A stretch of 64,000 nucleotides of DNA from Streptomyces mexicanus (lineage in GTDB: Bacteria; Actinomycetota; Actinomycetes; Streptomycetales; Streptomycetaceae), in assembly GCF_902506575.1 (NCBI RefSeq), contig NZ_LR732544.1, positions 712,231 through 776,230 of the forward strand. The letters run 5' to 3'. Both the position numbers and the translations under genes were made by a program. Each line of letters opens with the position of its first letter. Within the stretch, counting starts at the first letter, position 1. The notes beneath the pieces were generated by a model that had not been told where the DNA came from, searched no databases, and saw only the letters and a program-made list of their open reading frames with translations. This document shows positions 8,208 through 18,971 of the stretch, one piece after another.

Positions 8208-8303
8208 CTGGTGCGCGAGGACGGCCGGGAGTCGGATGTGTTCTCCCTCATCGGGCCGAAGCGGTTCGACGCGCCGTGGAAGGAGATCGAGGCGCAGGGC
8301 TAC
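8208..8303 (+). pseudogene. 32-codon scrap of a DNA-repair helicase of XPB type
   Basis: The plus strand reads LVREDGRESDVFSLIGPKRF then DAPWKEIEAQGY, the conserved segment following the GLTAT motif of actinobacterial XPB/Ssl2-like helicases. Flanking plus-strand sequence shows no further helicase homology: before 8208 and after 8303 the sequence belongs to minus-strand genes. It is thus an inserted or recombined fragment lying antisense between two genes. Confidence 0.7.
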
Positions 8304-9365
8304 AATCGTGGTCCGGCCCTCGACGCGCTCCACCCAGGCGTGCGGCAGGCCGTGGTCGCCGTGGCGGGCGCCGAGGATGTTCCCGCAGATGGACCCGGTG
8401 GAGTCGCTGTCGCCCGAATGGTTGACGGACAGCAGCAGGGCGCGCTCGACGTCGTCGGGGGCGACGAGGGCGGCGTAGACGCCGATGGCCAGGGCCTCCT
8501 CGGCGATCCAGCCCGCGCCGAGCTGCTGCAGCCGCTCCGCGCTCGGGGCGCCCTGGGCGGCCAGGTCCAGCGCCCCGTGCAGGGCGGCGGTGGTCTCCTC
8601 GTGGCCGGGGTGGCGGGCCAGCAGCCGCAGGGAGCGCAGCACCGCGCCCTCGATCGACTCCCCGGTCATCAGGCAGGCGACGATCGCGGCCAGGGCGCCG
8701 GCGGCGTAGTAGCCGGTGGGGTGGCCGTGGGTCATCTGGGCGCAGCGCGCGGCAGCGTCGAAGGCGTCCTCGGGTGCGGCGCCGGTCAGGCCGAACGGCG
8801 CCGCACGCATCACCGCGCCGCAGCCCTTGGAGTCGGGGTTGATCGGTCCGGGCGGGCCGAGGGGGGCCGCCGGGTCGGGCACGAAGTCCAGGGCGAGCCC
8901 GGACAAGCAGGCGTTGCCCGGTGCGCGGCGCGCGAACAGCCACGCCTCGGTGACCAGACCGTCGCGCGGGCCGGTGTAGGAGCCGCCGGCGGGCCCGATC
9001 TCGCCCCTCTCCGGGCTGCCCGCGTAGTCCTGCGTCGCCAGCCAGCGCTCGTAGGCCCCGCGGATCCGGCGGAAGGCGTCGGCGCCCCGGCGACCTGACG
9101 GCCGCTGCGCGTGGGCCCGGCGGATGCCCTCGGCGGTGAACAGGGTCATCTGGGTGTCGTCGCTGATCAGGCCGACGGCGCCGGAGCCGGTGGTCACCAG
9201 GCCGGTGACGCCGCGCGCGCCGTGCGCGGCCCGGATCCCGTCCAGGGCGCTGAACTCGATCGGATAGCCGAGGGCGTCTCCGACGGCGCCGCCCAGCAGG
9301 CAGCCGCGCACTCTGGCGCGGTACACCGCCGTCGACTCCCAGGACGGCCTCCACGGCTCGTTCAT
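8304..9365 (-). CDS. ADP-ribosylglycohydrolase family protein, C-terminus replaced
   Basis: Removes ADP-ribose from proteins or related N-glycosidic substrates, using two magnesium ions. Visible motifs are CLLGGAVGDALGYPIEF at the N-terminus, LISDDTQMTLFTAEGIRRA (metal-binding DDT), SKGCGAVMRAAPFG, TGYYAAGALAAIVA and NHSGDSDSTGSICGNILGA (second metal site). ATG 9365 follows GGAGGGG. All catalytic elements are present over 354 residues, but homology stops at VEGRTTIV, roughly 20 residues short of the usual end, where the frame passes into antisense helicase sequence and then the HTH gene without a stop. The enzyme core may still fold. The divergent gene's start is only 40 bases away. Confidence 0.8.
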
Positions 9366-9405
9366 GCGCCCCTCCTCAGCAGTGGCGTGGACTACGGTCA
9401 TGGCT

Positions 9406-10236
9406 ATGACCATTGTCGCGACCGGTGACTCCGCGCCGAGCACCGCCCCCGCCGGGCAGGGGGTGGGCCCGCTGCTGCGGGCCTGGCGGCAGCGGCGGCG
9501 GATCAGCCAGCTGGAACTGGCACTGCGCGCCGACTCCTCCGCCCGGCACATCAGTTTCATCGAGACCGGCCGGTCCCGGCCCAGTGAGGAGATGGTGCTG
9601 CGGCTGGCCGAACACCTGGAGGTGCCGGTACGCGAGCGCAACGCGCTGCTGCTGGCGGCGGGTTACGCCCCGCGCTATCGGCACACGCCGCTGGACGATC
9701 CGGCGCTCGACGCGCTGCGGGCGGGCCTGGAGCGGCTCATCCAGAGCTACGAGCCCTTCCCGGCGCTGGTGGTGGACGCCGCCTACGACGTGGTGGCGGC
9801 GAACCGGGGCGTGGCGATGCTGCTCGACGGCGTCGCGCAGTCGCTGCTGGCCCCGCCGCTGAACGCGATGCGGCTGACGCTGCACCCGCGGGGCCTGGCG
9901 CCGCGCATCCGCAACCTGCTCGAGTGGCGCGGGCATCTGCTGGCCCAGATGGAGCGGCAGCTCGCGCTGCACCGCTCGCCGGCGCTGCGGGCGCTGTACG
10001 AGGAGGTGGCCGGCTATCCGGTGCCGGACACCGGCCCGTTCGACGAACCCGAGCCGGACGTGCCGCACTTCGCGCTGCCGCTGCGCATCGAGCACGAGGA
10101 CCGGGTCCTGTCGTTCGTGTCGTCGATCGCGACGTTCAACACCCCGATGGACGTGACGGTGTCGGAGCTGGCGATCGAGACCCTGCTGCCGGCCGACCCG
10201 GCTACCGTCAAGTACCTGCACTCACTGCTGTCTTGA
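9406..10236 (+). CDS. XRE-family regulator with MmyB-like ligand domain
   Basis: 276-residue transcription factor. Residues about 15-75 are a Cro/CI-type helix-turn-helix (LLRAWRQRRRISQLELALRA, ARHISFIETGRSRPSEEMVL); about 100-265 form the MmyB-like PAS/ligand domain (LIQSYEPFPALVVDAAYDVV, NLLEWRGHLL). Such proteins are frequent in Streptomyces and often control a neighbouring oxidoreductase; here the divergent neighbour is the ADP-ribosylglycohydrolase. Start chosen at ATG 9406; ATG 9400 is equally possible, and neither has a good ribosome site, so a leaderless transcript is likely given the 40-base divergent gap. Confidence 0.85.
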   Translation: MTIVATGDSAPSTAPAGQGVGPLLRAWRQRRRISQLELALRADSSARHISFIETGRSRPSEEMVLRLAEHLEVPVRERNALLLAAGYAPRYRHTPLDDPALDALRAGLERLIQSYEPFPALVVDAAYDVVAANRGVAMLLDGVAQSLLAPPLNAMRLTLHPRGLAPRIRNLLEWRGHLLAQMERQLALHRSPALRALYEEVAGYPVPDTGPFDEPEPDVPHFALPLRIEHEDRVLSFVSSIATFNTPMDVTVSELAIETLLPADPATVKYLHSLLS

Positions 10237-10294
10237 GGGCGGTCGGCATGTCAGACTGCTCCGCGGACGCCGGCACATGTGGGGAGGGCGTGAC

Positions 10295-11158
10295 GTGAGT
10301 GAGCGGCGGCCCGCGCCGACCGTGGGCCAGGTGGTGCTCGGCAGACGGCTGCAGGAGCTGCGGGAGAAGGCGGGCCTGACCCGTGAACAGGCCGCGCGGG
10401 CGCTGCGGGTGGCCGGGGCGACGGTGCGGCGCATGGAGCTGGCCGAGGTCGCGCTGAAGATCCCGTACGTGCAGGTGTTGCTGGCCGCCTACGGCGTGGG
10501 CGAGGAGGAGGCCGCCGCGTTCGTGCGGCTCGCCGAGGAGGCCAACGAGCCCGGCTGGTGGCAGCGGTACCACGACGTGCTGCCGGAGTGGTTCAGCCTG
10601 TACGTGAGCCTGGAGGGCGCGGCCCGGCTGATCCGCTCCTACGAGCCGCACTTCGTGCCCGGACTGCTGCAGACCGAGGACTACGCGCGGGCCGTGCTGG
10701 AGGCGGGGACGGTCGGCCAGACCGGTCCGGAGGCCATCGAGCGGCACGTGGCGCTGCGCATGGACCGCCAGCGGCTGCTGGAACGCGACGACGCCCCGCA
10801 CCTGTGGGTGATCATCGAGGAGACGGTGCTGCGGCGGCCGGTGAGCGTTCGCGGCGAGGTGATGCGCGCGCAGCTGGACAAGCTGCTGGAGTACACCGAG
10901 CGGGACCGGGTGACGGTCCAGGTCGCCGAGTTCGCCGCCGGGCCGCACCCGGGGACGTACGCGCCGTTCTCGCTGTTCCGCTTCGCCGAGCCGGAACTGC
11001 CGGACATGGTCTACACCGAGTACCTGACCGGCGCGCTGTACCTGGACTCCCGCAAGGAGGTCTCCGCGCACCTGGAGGTCCTCGACCACATGACGGCGCG
11101 CGCGGCGTCGGCCGAGCGCACCCGCACGCTGCTGCGCGAGTGCCGCGAGCAGTACTGA
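10295..11158 (+). CDS. XRE-family regulator with DUF5753
   Basis: 287 residues: an N-terminal helix-turn-helix (LQELREKAGLTREQAARALR, TVRRMELAEVALKI) and a DUF5753 domain from about residue 95 (LIRSYEPHFVPGLLQTEDYA, VIIEETVLRRPV, VQVAEFAAGPHPGTYAPFSL, VYTEYLTGALYLD). In Streptomyces these regulators are typically paired with a small DUF397 protein and influence morphological or antibiotic switches. No DUF397 gene follows here; instead a methyltransferase starts 32 bases downstream. GTG 10295 is preferred because GGGGAGGG lies six bases upstream; ATG 10277 would overlap that site. Confidence 0.85.
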   Translation: MSERRPAPTVGQVVLGRRLQELREKAGLTREQAARALRVAGATVRRMELAEVALKIPYVQVLLAAYGVGEEEAAAFVRLAEEANEPGWWQRYHDVLPEWFSLYVSLEGAARLIRSYEPHFVPGLLQTEDYARAVLEAGTVGQTGPEAIERHVALRMDRQRLLERDDAPHLWVIIEETVLRRPVSVRGEVMRAQLDKLLEYTERDRVTVQVAEFAAGPHPGTYAPFSLFRFAEPELPDMVYTEYLTGALYLDSRKEVSAHLEVLDHMTARAASAERTRTLLRECREQY

Positions 11159-11190
11159 CCGCGCGCGTCACCGAGAGGAGCGACAACCGC

Positions 11191-12006
11191 ATGCCCCGAC
11201 CCGAGGCCGGGCCCCTCCCCCTCGACACCAGCCGGCCGCACCCGGCGCGGGTGTACGACTGGTGGCTGGGCGGCAAGGACAACTACCCGGTGGACGAGGA
11301 GCTGGCCCGCCGGATCCTCGCCGCCGACGAGACCGCCGTCCGCGGCGCGCGCGCCAACCGCCGGTTCATGCACCGGGCGGTGCGGGTGGCCGCCGAGGCG
11401 GGGATACGGCAGTTCCTGGACATCGGCACCGGCATCCCCACCGAGCCGAACCTCCACCAGGTCGCCCAGCGGGTCGCGCCCGAGTCGAGGGTCGTGTACG
11501 CCGACAACGACCCGATCGTGCTGCGGCACGCCGAGGCGCTGCTGCACGGCTGCGCCGAGGGCAGCACCGACTACGTGCACGCCGACGTCCGCGACCCCGA
11601 CACGATCCTGCGGCTGGCCGGCCGGACCCTGGACTTCTCCCGGCCGGTGGCGCTGTCGCTGGTCGCGCTCACCCACTACCTCGGTGAGGCGGCCGACGGC
11701 GACGACGTGTACGGCCTGCTGGCCCGCTACGTCGACGCCCTCGCCCCGGGCAGTCACCTGATCCTGTCGCAGGTGACGGCGGACCTGAACCCTCAGGCGG
11801 TGCGCAAGGCCGCCGGGTTGTTCGCGAGCAACGGCACGCCGTTCTTCCCGCGGTCGCTGGCGGAGTTCTCCCGCTTCTTCACGGGTCTGCGCCTGCTGGG
11901 CCCCGGGATCATCCCGGTCACCGGGTGGCGGCCGGAGCCTGAGGACGTGGCGGCGCAGGCGGAGGGCATCGTGCCGGTGTACGCGGGGGTCGCCGTCAAG
12001 CCCTGA
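11191..12006 (+). CDS. SAM-dependent methyltransferase, SAV2177 family
   Basis: 271-residue protein of the actinobacterial SAV2177-like (formerly DUF574) family with a Rossmann methyltransferase fold. Signature stretches are DTSRPHPARVYDWWLGGKDN near the N-terminus, ARANRRFMHRAVR, the SAM-binding FLDIGTGIPTEPNLHQVAQ and VVYADNDPIVLRHAEALL. ATG 11191 follows GAGAGGAG. It probably forms an operon with the DUF5753 regulator 32 bases upstream, which matches the common genomic association of these two families. The substrate is unknown. A second member of the family is at 43102-43923. Confidence 0.85.
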   Translation: MPRPEAGPLPLDTSRPHPARVYDWWLGGKDNYPVDEELARRILAADETAVRGARANRRFMHRAVRVAAEAGIRQFLDIGTGIPTEPNLHQVAQRVAPESRVVYADNDPIVLRHAEALLHGCAEGSTDYVHADVRDPDTILRLAGRTLDFSRPVALSLVALTHYLGEAADGDDVYGLLARYVDALAPGSHLILSQVTADLNPQAVRKAAGLFASNGTPFFPRSLAEFSRFFTGLRLLGPGIIPVTGWRPEPEDVAAQAEGIVPVYAGVAVKP

Positions 12007-12095
12007 GCCCGGCCGCCGGTCGGGCGGCACCGCCCTGCCTGTCCTGCCGGCTCCTGGTCGGGCGGCACCGCCCCGCTTGTCCTGCCGGCTCCTGG

Positions 12096-14009
<1,914 letters not shown>

Positions 14010-14280
14010 CGTCGTCCCCTTTCCGCCGGGCCTCCTCCCCCGCACGACCAGCACAGGACCCGCGGGGGCGGTTGTCTGCCGGGTACCCCGCCGGCCGGGA
14101 ACGATGATGCCGCGCCCCGGGGCAGTGGGGCGCGGCATCGTGGAGCCGTCGGGAGCGGTCCCGACCGGCGGGCGGCCGGCGTGCGCCGTGCGGCCGAGGT
14201 GCGCGTCATGCGGCCGGCGCGCGGTGTGCGGTCGGCGCGCGGTGTGCGCCGGTCGGCCGGTGCGGAGCCGTCCGGCCGTC

Positions 14281-14706
14281 TCAGGCGAGCTTGGCGTCCA
14301 GGGTGATCGTCGTGCCCGCCAGGGCCTGGCTGACCGGGCAGTTCTTCTTGGCGTCCTCGGCGGCGGCGACGAACGCGTCGTTGTCGATGCCGGGGACGGT
14401 GCCCTCGACGGTGAGGTGGATGCCGGTGATGCCCTCACCGGGCTGGAAGGTGACGTCGGCCTTGGTCTCGATCTTGGTGGGCGGGGTGCCGGCACCGGCC
14501 AGGCCGTGCGACAGCGCCATGGAGAAGCAGCTGGAGTGGGCGGCGGCGATCAGTTCCTCGGGGCTGGTCTTCCCGTTCGCCTGCTCGGCGCGCGACGGCC
14601 ACGACACCGACTGCTCGCCGATGCCGGAGGAGTCGAAGCTGACGACGCCGCTGCCCTGGAGCAGATTGCCTTCCCAGACGGTGTGAGCGGTGCGCGTGGT
14701 TGCCAC
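14281..14706 (-). CDS. OsmC family peroxiredoxin
   Basis: 141-residue thiol peroxidase of the OsmC class, which reduces organic hydroperoxides in the cytoplasm. The two catalytic cysteines are visible in [12 protein letters not shown] (about residue 60) and [10 protein letters not shown] (about 122), with the resolving arrangement of OsmC rather than Ohr; the N-terminal strands ([20 protein letters not shown]) also fit. The start is GTG 14706, preceded by AGGCAGG. It lies downstream of the holin/phosphatase gene in the opposite reading order, and 270 bases before the dnaK start, so it is probably monocistronic. Its proximity to dnaK suggests a stress-response neighbourhood. Confidence 0.9.
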   Translation of the reverse strand: MATTRTAHTVWEGNLLQGSGVVSFDSSGIGEQSVSWPSRAEQANGKTSPEELIAAAHSSCFSMALSHGLAGAGTPPTKIETKADVTFQPGEGITGIHLTVEGTVPGIDNDAFVAAAEDAKKNCPVSQALAGTTITLDAKLA

Positions 14707-14880
14707 GGTGTGGTTCCTGCCTTTCGCCTAAGGGCCCGTTGCCGGGCTTCTGGGTCACATCCGATCACATCACCGCGGCCCGCGGCCAACGAACGGGCCG
14801 TGACGCGAGGGCGACTTCCGCGGGCCGCCCGGGTCCGTCGGCGGTGACCGGCCCGGTCTCCCGGCCCCTCCCGCCGTGGC

Positions 14881-17016
14881 TCAGGCGGCCTGCTCCTCCT
14901 CGGACTCGGCCGCTCGCGCCGGTTGCGCGGGGGGCGCGGGCTGCGCGGGGAGGGGCACCTGCGGGCCGGCGGCCTCGCGCAGCCAGCGGCGCAGGACGTG
15001 GTGGACCTGCTCGGCGCCGACGAGGTCCGCGCCGTCCTCGACCGGCGGGGAACAGGCCAGCGGCGCCAGCAGGAACGGGCGGGACTGCGCGCCGCCGAGG
15101 CCGCCGTGCGAGCCGATCTGCTCCTCGAAGGCCAGCACCTCGCCGTCGGCCGGGTCGTAGAAGGAGTTGACCATGATGTCGGCGGTGTGCGGGAAGGAGT
15201 GGGTGCGGCGCACGGCGTCGGCGGCGCCGGGACCGAACACGGCGAGCGGGCCGGGATCGTCGTCCAGTTCGTCCAGGGGGATCTCCACGCCGCGCGCGCC
15301 CAGCACCACACCGCCGTGCCGCTCGCTGCGCACCAGCAGGAAGCCGATGCCGGGGTGGTTGGCGAGCGTGGGCAGCAGCGCCGGGTAGCGGGCGTCGATC
15401 TCCTCGCGGGTCATGCGGTGCGGCACGTCGGGGAAGGAGACCAGGCCGAGGTTGCCGGAGGCCAGCACGATCGGCTCGAAGCGGCGGGAGTGCCGCTGGG
15501 GCTCGCCGTGCTCCTCCACCGGGCGGCGCAGCGCGGCCCGGACGGCGGCGCGCGCCTCGGCGCCGCTCCTGGTCCGCCCGGCCCGGCGCGGCACGTGCAG
15601 CCCGCAGCCGGCCCGCACCAGGTCGCCGAGGGTGAGGCCGTAGCGGGCGTGGAAGGTCTCGCCGGGGCTCTGGCCGTGGTCGGACAGCACGACGATCCGG
15701 TACGGGCGCGGGGCGTGCTCGGCGACCCTCTCGATCAGCGCCAGCGCGCGGTCCAGGCGCTGCAGCACCTTCGCCGCGTCCCGGCTGTGCGGACCGGAGT
15801 GGTGCGCGACCTCGTCGTAGGCGACGAGGTCGGCGTAGACGACGGTGCGGCCGGCGAGCAGGTCGCCGATCACGGCGGCCACCACGACGTCCCGTTCGAC
15901 GACGGTCGCGAAGGCGCGCACGAGCGGGTACAGGCCGCCTCGGGAGACGCGCGGGCGCTGTTTGCGCGCGCGGGCGCGCAGGGACTGCCCGATCTCGCGG
16001 GCGACCTCGGCGATGAAGGACAGGGCGGTGCGCACGGCGTTGGCCGGGTCGCAGAAGTAGGCGAAGTAGCCGGCCCGGGAGCGGTTTGCGGGGCCGCGCC
16101 GGGCGGAGACCGACAGCACCCGCGCCAGCTCGCCGGCGCCGCCGCTGAACAGGTTGCCGCGGCTGGCGCCGTCGACGGCGAGCAGCCCGGCGTGGCCGCT
16201 GCGCGCGACCGCGCGGCGCTGCAGTTCCACGGCGCTGGTGGGCCGGTTGCAGACCATCACCTCGCCGGTGTCCTTCTCGTACCAGCGGAAGGCGGGAACG
16301 TCGTGGTTGGTGCCGTGCAGGATGCCGAGCTGGCTGGCGCCGGTCTGGCTGGACCAGTCGGTGCGCCAGGGGGTGAGCCGGTGGGTGGCCCGCGGGGTGT
16401 GCGCTGCCGTGCCGGTGCCCAGCCAGCGCGCCACGGTCGGCATCAGCCCCCGCTCGACCGCGCCCCGGAGCACGTCGTGGCCGACACCGTCGAGCTGGAC
16501 GACGACGGTGCCGGGGGCGGTGGGGCAGGGCGGCTGCTGTCTGCGGCGGCGCACGGCGAGCCGGTGCAGGCGGCGCCGGTAGGCCTCGTCGTCGCGCACG
16601 GCCAGGGCGCCGCCGGTGGCGGAGGCGACCGCGGACATCACCGCGGCGACGATGACCGCGGTCTCGGGGGCGGCCTGGGGCTGTCCCGAGGGGTTGATGC
16701 GCAGGGCGAGCAGCAGCAGGGAGCCGTTGAGGAAGAACACCAGCAGCCCGAGGACGAGCGCGGGCACGAGCAGCAGCAGCCGCACCAGCAGCGGCCACAC
16801 GACGGCCGAGAGCACACCGAAGGCGCCCGCGCCGAGCGCGGCGGTGACGGCGATCGTGGTGGCGCTGTCGCCGTCGGCGGACTGCAGCCGGAAGTCCGGC
16901 AGGATCCCGGCGAGGACGAGCATGGTGACCGTGGAGACGGCCCACACCGCGACGCTCCGCCCGACCTGACTGGCGGCCCGCCGCCACCTTCCGTCCCGCA
17001 CGCCAGCACACCTCAC
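14881..17016 (-). CDS. membrane protein: phage holin family 4 domain plus alkaline phosphatase-like domain
   Basis: 711 residues. The first 145 hold about four hydrophobic segments (VSTVTMLVLAGILPDF, AVVWPLLVRLLLLVPALVLG, LLVFFLNGSLLLLALRI, VIVAAVMSAVASATGGALAV) typical of the phage_holin_4_2/Phage_holin_4 superfamily; the rest is an alkaline-phosphatase-superfamily hydrolase with VVVQLDGVGHDVLRGAV, a Gly/Ser-rich nucleophile region, VVYADLVAYDEVAHHSGPHS and VVLSDHGQSPGETF (metal ligands). This fusion is a recognised actinobacterial family of unknown substrate, presumably acting outside the membrane. Start taken at GTG 17016; GTG 17001 is in frame with GAGG upstream and may be preferred. The C-terminus is Pro/Ala/Glu-rich. 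Confidence 0.8.
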   Translation of the reverse strand: MRCAGVRDGRWRRAASQVGRSVAVWAVSTVTMLVLAGILPDFRLQSADGDSATTIAVTAALGAGAFGVLSAVVWPLLVRLLLLVPALVLGLLVFFLNGSLLLLALRINPSGQPQAAPETAVIVAAVMSAVASATGGALAVRDDEAYRRRLHRLAVRRRRQQPPCPTAPGTVVVQLDGVGHDVLRGAVERGLMPTVARWLGTGTAAHTPRATHRLTPWRTDWSSQTGASQLGILHGTNHDVPAFRWYEKDTGEVMVCNRPTSAVELQRRAVARSGHAGLLAVDGASRGNLFSGGAGELARVLSVSARRGPANRSRAGYFAYFCDPANAVRTALSFIAEVAREIGQSLRARARKQRPRVSRGGLYPLVRAFATVVERDVVVAAVIGDLLAGRTVVYADLVAYDEVAHHSGPHSRDAAKVLQRLDRALALIERVAEHAPRPYRIVVLSDHGQSPGETFHARYGLTLGDLVRAGCGLHVPRRAGRTRSGAEARAAVRAALRRPVEEHGEPQRHSRRFEPIVLASGNLGLVSFPDVPHRMTREEIDARYPALLPTLANHPGIGFLLVRSERHGGVVLGARGVEIPLDELDDDPGPLAVFGPGAADAVRRTHSFPHTADIMVNSFYDPADGEVLAFEEQIGSHGGLGGAQSRPFLLAPLACSPPVEDGADLVGAEQVHHVLRRWLREAAGPQVPLPAQPAPPAQPARAAESEEEQAA

Positions 17017-17131
17017 GTCCCGGCCCGGACCTTCGCACGGGCCTGCTCCAGCTTGTCACACGGGCGAAGCGGCCCCGCCGGCCTGTGGACGGAGGGTGCG
17101 GCGCCGACGACGCGGGTGAGGGAGGCGGTGG

Positions 17132-17569
17132 CTACCGCCCGTCGTAGCCGGCGGTCGGCAGGGACAGGCGGCGGTGGACGCGGGCCTTCATCTGGGCGTC
17201 GTACGACGGCTCGGCCCGGCCGACCGTCTCCACCCGCACCCCGCGCCGCGCGCACTCGGCGGTGAAGTCCTCCACGGAGGACAGCGCCCGCTCCAGGACC
17301 CGCCGGCTGGGCGCGACGAACAGGTCGACGCCGGGCCGCATCCCGTCCCACAGCGCGCAGTGGTCGGGGCGCAGCCCGCGCACCAGCAGCTCACGGGTGA
17401 CGACGTAGCCGCGCTCGGCGGCCCAGCGGGCGCACATCGCGTGCTGGCTGCGGGAGTCCACCAGGAAGGGGTCGTCGTGCAGCTCCTCCAGCGGGGTCAG
17501 GCTGGCGATCGCGGTGACCTGCACCGGTGTCCGGGCGGCCCCGCCCGGGGCATGGCGCACTTCTCCCAT
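17132..17569 (-). CDS. hypothetical protein with resolvase-like pattern
   Basis: 145 residues from ATG 17569, with GAGGGGGA upstream. The layout SRSQHAMCARWAAERGYVV, then VDLFVAPSRRVLERAL and TAECARRGVRVETV, follows the serine-recombinase N-terminal fold (Q..C...A...G pattern, L.R...R.., then ..C...GV.L..), but the usual YxRVS catalytic serine motif is not present. It may be an inactive recombinase-like domain used as a regulator. It is divergent from the UlaG-type hydrolase, with only 86 bases between starts. No closer family is recognised. Confidence 0.5.
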   Translation of the reverse strand: MGEVRHAPGGAARTPVQVTAIASLTPLEELHDDPFLVDSRSQHAMCARWAAERGYVVTRELLVRGLRPDHCALWDGMRPGVDLFVAPSRRVLERALSSVEDFTAECARRGVRVETVGRAEPSYDAQMKARVHRRLSLPTAGYDGR

Positions 17570-17655
17570 GGCGTCCCCCTCACCTCCGGGTTTCCGCCGC
17601 CGACCCTACCGCTGCACGTAGGCTCAGGGGGAGTCGCGCGAAGGAGGCAAAGAAG

Positions 17656-18426
17656 GTGCCGGTGGAGATCACCTGGTGGGGTCACGCGACGTGCACGGTG
17701 GAGGATTCGCACGTGCGCGTGCTGACCGATCCGCTGTTCGCCCGCCGCCTCGCGCACCTGCGCCGCCGCCGCGGGGCGCTGCCGCCGCCGGCCGCCCGGC
17801 ACGCGGACGTCACCCTGGTCTCCCACCTGCACGCCGACCACCTCCACGTGCCCTCGCTGGCCCGGCTCGCCCCGGGCAGCCGGCTGCTGGTGCCGCGCGG
17901 CGCGCCGCGCGCGGTGCCGGGGCTGCGCCGGCTCGCGCTGGACATCACCGAGGTCGTCCCCGGCGACCGGGTGCGCGTCGGCGAGGTGGTCGTACGGGTG
18001 GTGCCCGCGCGGCACGACGGGCGGCGGCTGCCGCTCGGCCCGCACCGCTCCCCCGCGCTCGGCTACGTCGTCGAGGGCGAGGCCCGGACCTACTTCGCCG
18101 GGGACACCGGGCTGTTCGAGACGATGGCCGAGGAGGTCGGGCCGGTGGACGCGGCGCTGCTGCCGGTGGGCGGCTGGGGGCCGAACCTGGGCGAGGGCCA
18201 TCTGGACGCGGGCCGGGCCGCGCAGGCCCTGGCCCGCCTGGCGCCGCACACCGCGGTGCCGGTGCACTACGGCACGTACTGGCCGATCGGAATGGACGCC
18301 GTGCGCCCCCATGAGTTCCACGCGCCGGGCGACGAGTTCGTGCGCCAGGCGGCGCTGCGCGCGCCGGAGGTGGCGGTGCACCGGCTCGGGCACGGCGAGA
18401 GCCTGCGGCTGGAGGTCGCCCGGTGA
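17656..18426 (+). CDS. MBL-fold metal-dependent hydrolase (UlaG-like)
   Basis: 256-residue cytoplasmic metallo-beta-lactamase-fold hydrolase. The motifs are ITWWGHATC, VLTDPLF, the metal site SHLHADHLHVPSL, PARHDGRR, TYFAGDTGLFE and VPVHYGTYWPIG, the arrangement of L-ascorbate-6-phosphate lactonase-like and N-acyl-phosphatidylethanolamine hydrolase-like proteins. GTG 17656 is preceded by AAGGAGG at 17641. It overlaps the following DedA remnant by four bases (GTGA), suggesting the two once formed a coupled operon. The substrate cannot be deduced. Confidence 0.85.
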   Translation: MPVEITWWGHATCTVEDSHVRVLTDPLFARRLAHLRRRRGALPPPAARHADVTLVSHLHADHLHVPSLARLAPGSRLLVPRGAPRAVPGLRRLALDITEVVPGDRVRVGEVVVRVVPARHDGRRLPLGPHRSPALGYVVEGEARTYFAGDTGLFETMAEEVGPVDAALLPVGGWGPNLGEGHLDAGRAAQALARLAPHTAVPVHYGTYWPIGMDAVRPHEFHAPGDEFVRQAALRAPEVAVHRLGHGESLRLEVAR

Positions 18427-18775
18427 TACGGCTCGCCGCCGCCGTGACGACGGTGGTCCCGCCGGAGTCCACGCAGCAAGCGGTCGGCTATCCGTCGCTG
18501 TTCCTGCTGGTGCTGATCGGGGCGCTGGTGCCGGTGGTGCCGACGGGGGCGCTGGTCAGTTCGGCGGCGGTGGTCGCGGGGCGCCCCACGGCCCCGCTCG
18601 CCCCCGCGCCGTGGTGGTGGGCGGCGGCGCCGGCCCCGCTCTGCGGGGGGGCGGGCCCGTGCCCGGCCCGCCTCCGGGACCGCACCCGACGCCGCCGCCC
18701 GAGCCCTCCCCGTCACCGATCCCGCCGGGCCCGGAACCGGTACCGAATCCCGAGCCGGGTCCGCCCCTCACCTGA
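18423..18775 (+). pseudogene. truncated DedA-family membrane protein with out-of-frame proline-rich tail
   Basis: GTG 18423 overlaps the hydrolase stop and encodes a DedA N-terminus (PPESTQQAVGYPSLFLLVLI, GALVPVVPTGALVSSAAVVA). After residue 52 the DedA sequence ends; intact family members continue for about 150 residues with the GxxxGxxxxYxxG region. In another frame the DNA then encodes a proline-rich tail (GPPPGPHPTPPPEPSPSPIP to EPGPPLT) ending at 18775. This looks like a deletion joining the start of a DedA gene to the end of a different gene. The DedA frame itself runs on to 18833 without meaning. Confidence 0.5.
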
Positions 18776-18971
18776 GCGGTACGGCGTACCCCGCCCGTCC
18801 GCCGGGTGTGCCGCCTCGGTGAGCGGCGTGTGACCGGGCAGCGGCCCACCCGCGCACGGCGAACGGTGGTGAATGGTGGGTGGTGGTTGGTGATCGGCGA
18901 ACGGGGGACGCCGGTCGGCGGTCAGCGGGCGGCCGTCGGGGGGTGGCGGATGGCGGGTGTCGCGCTGAGCG

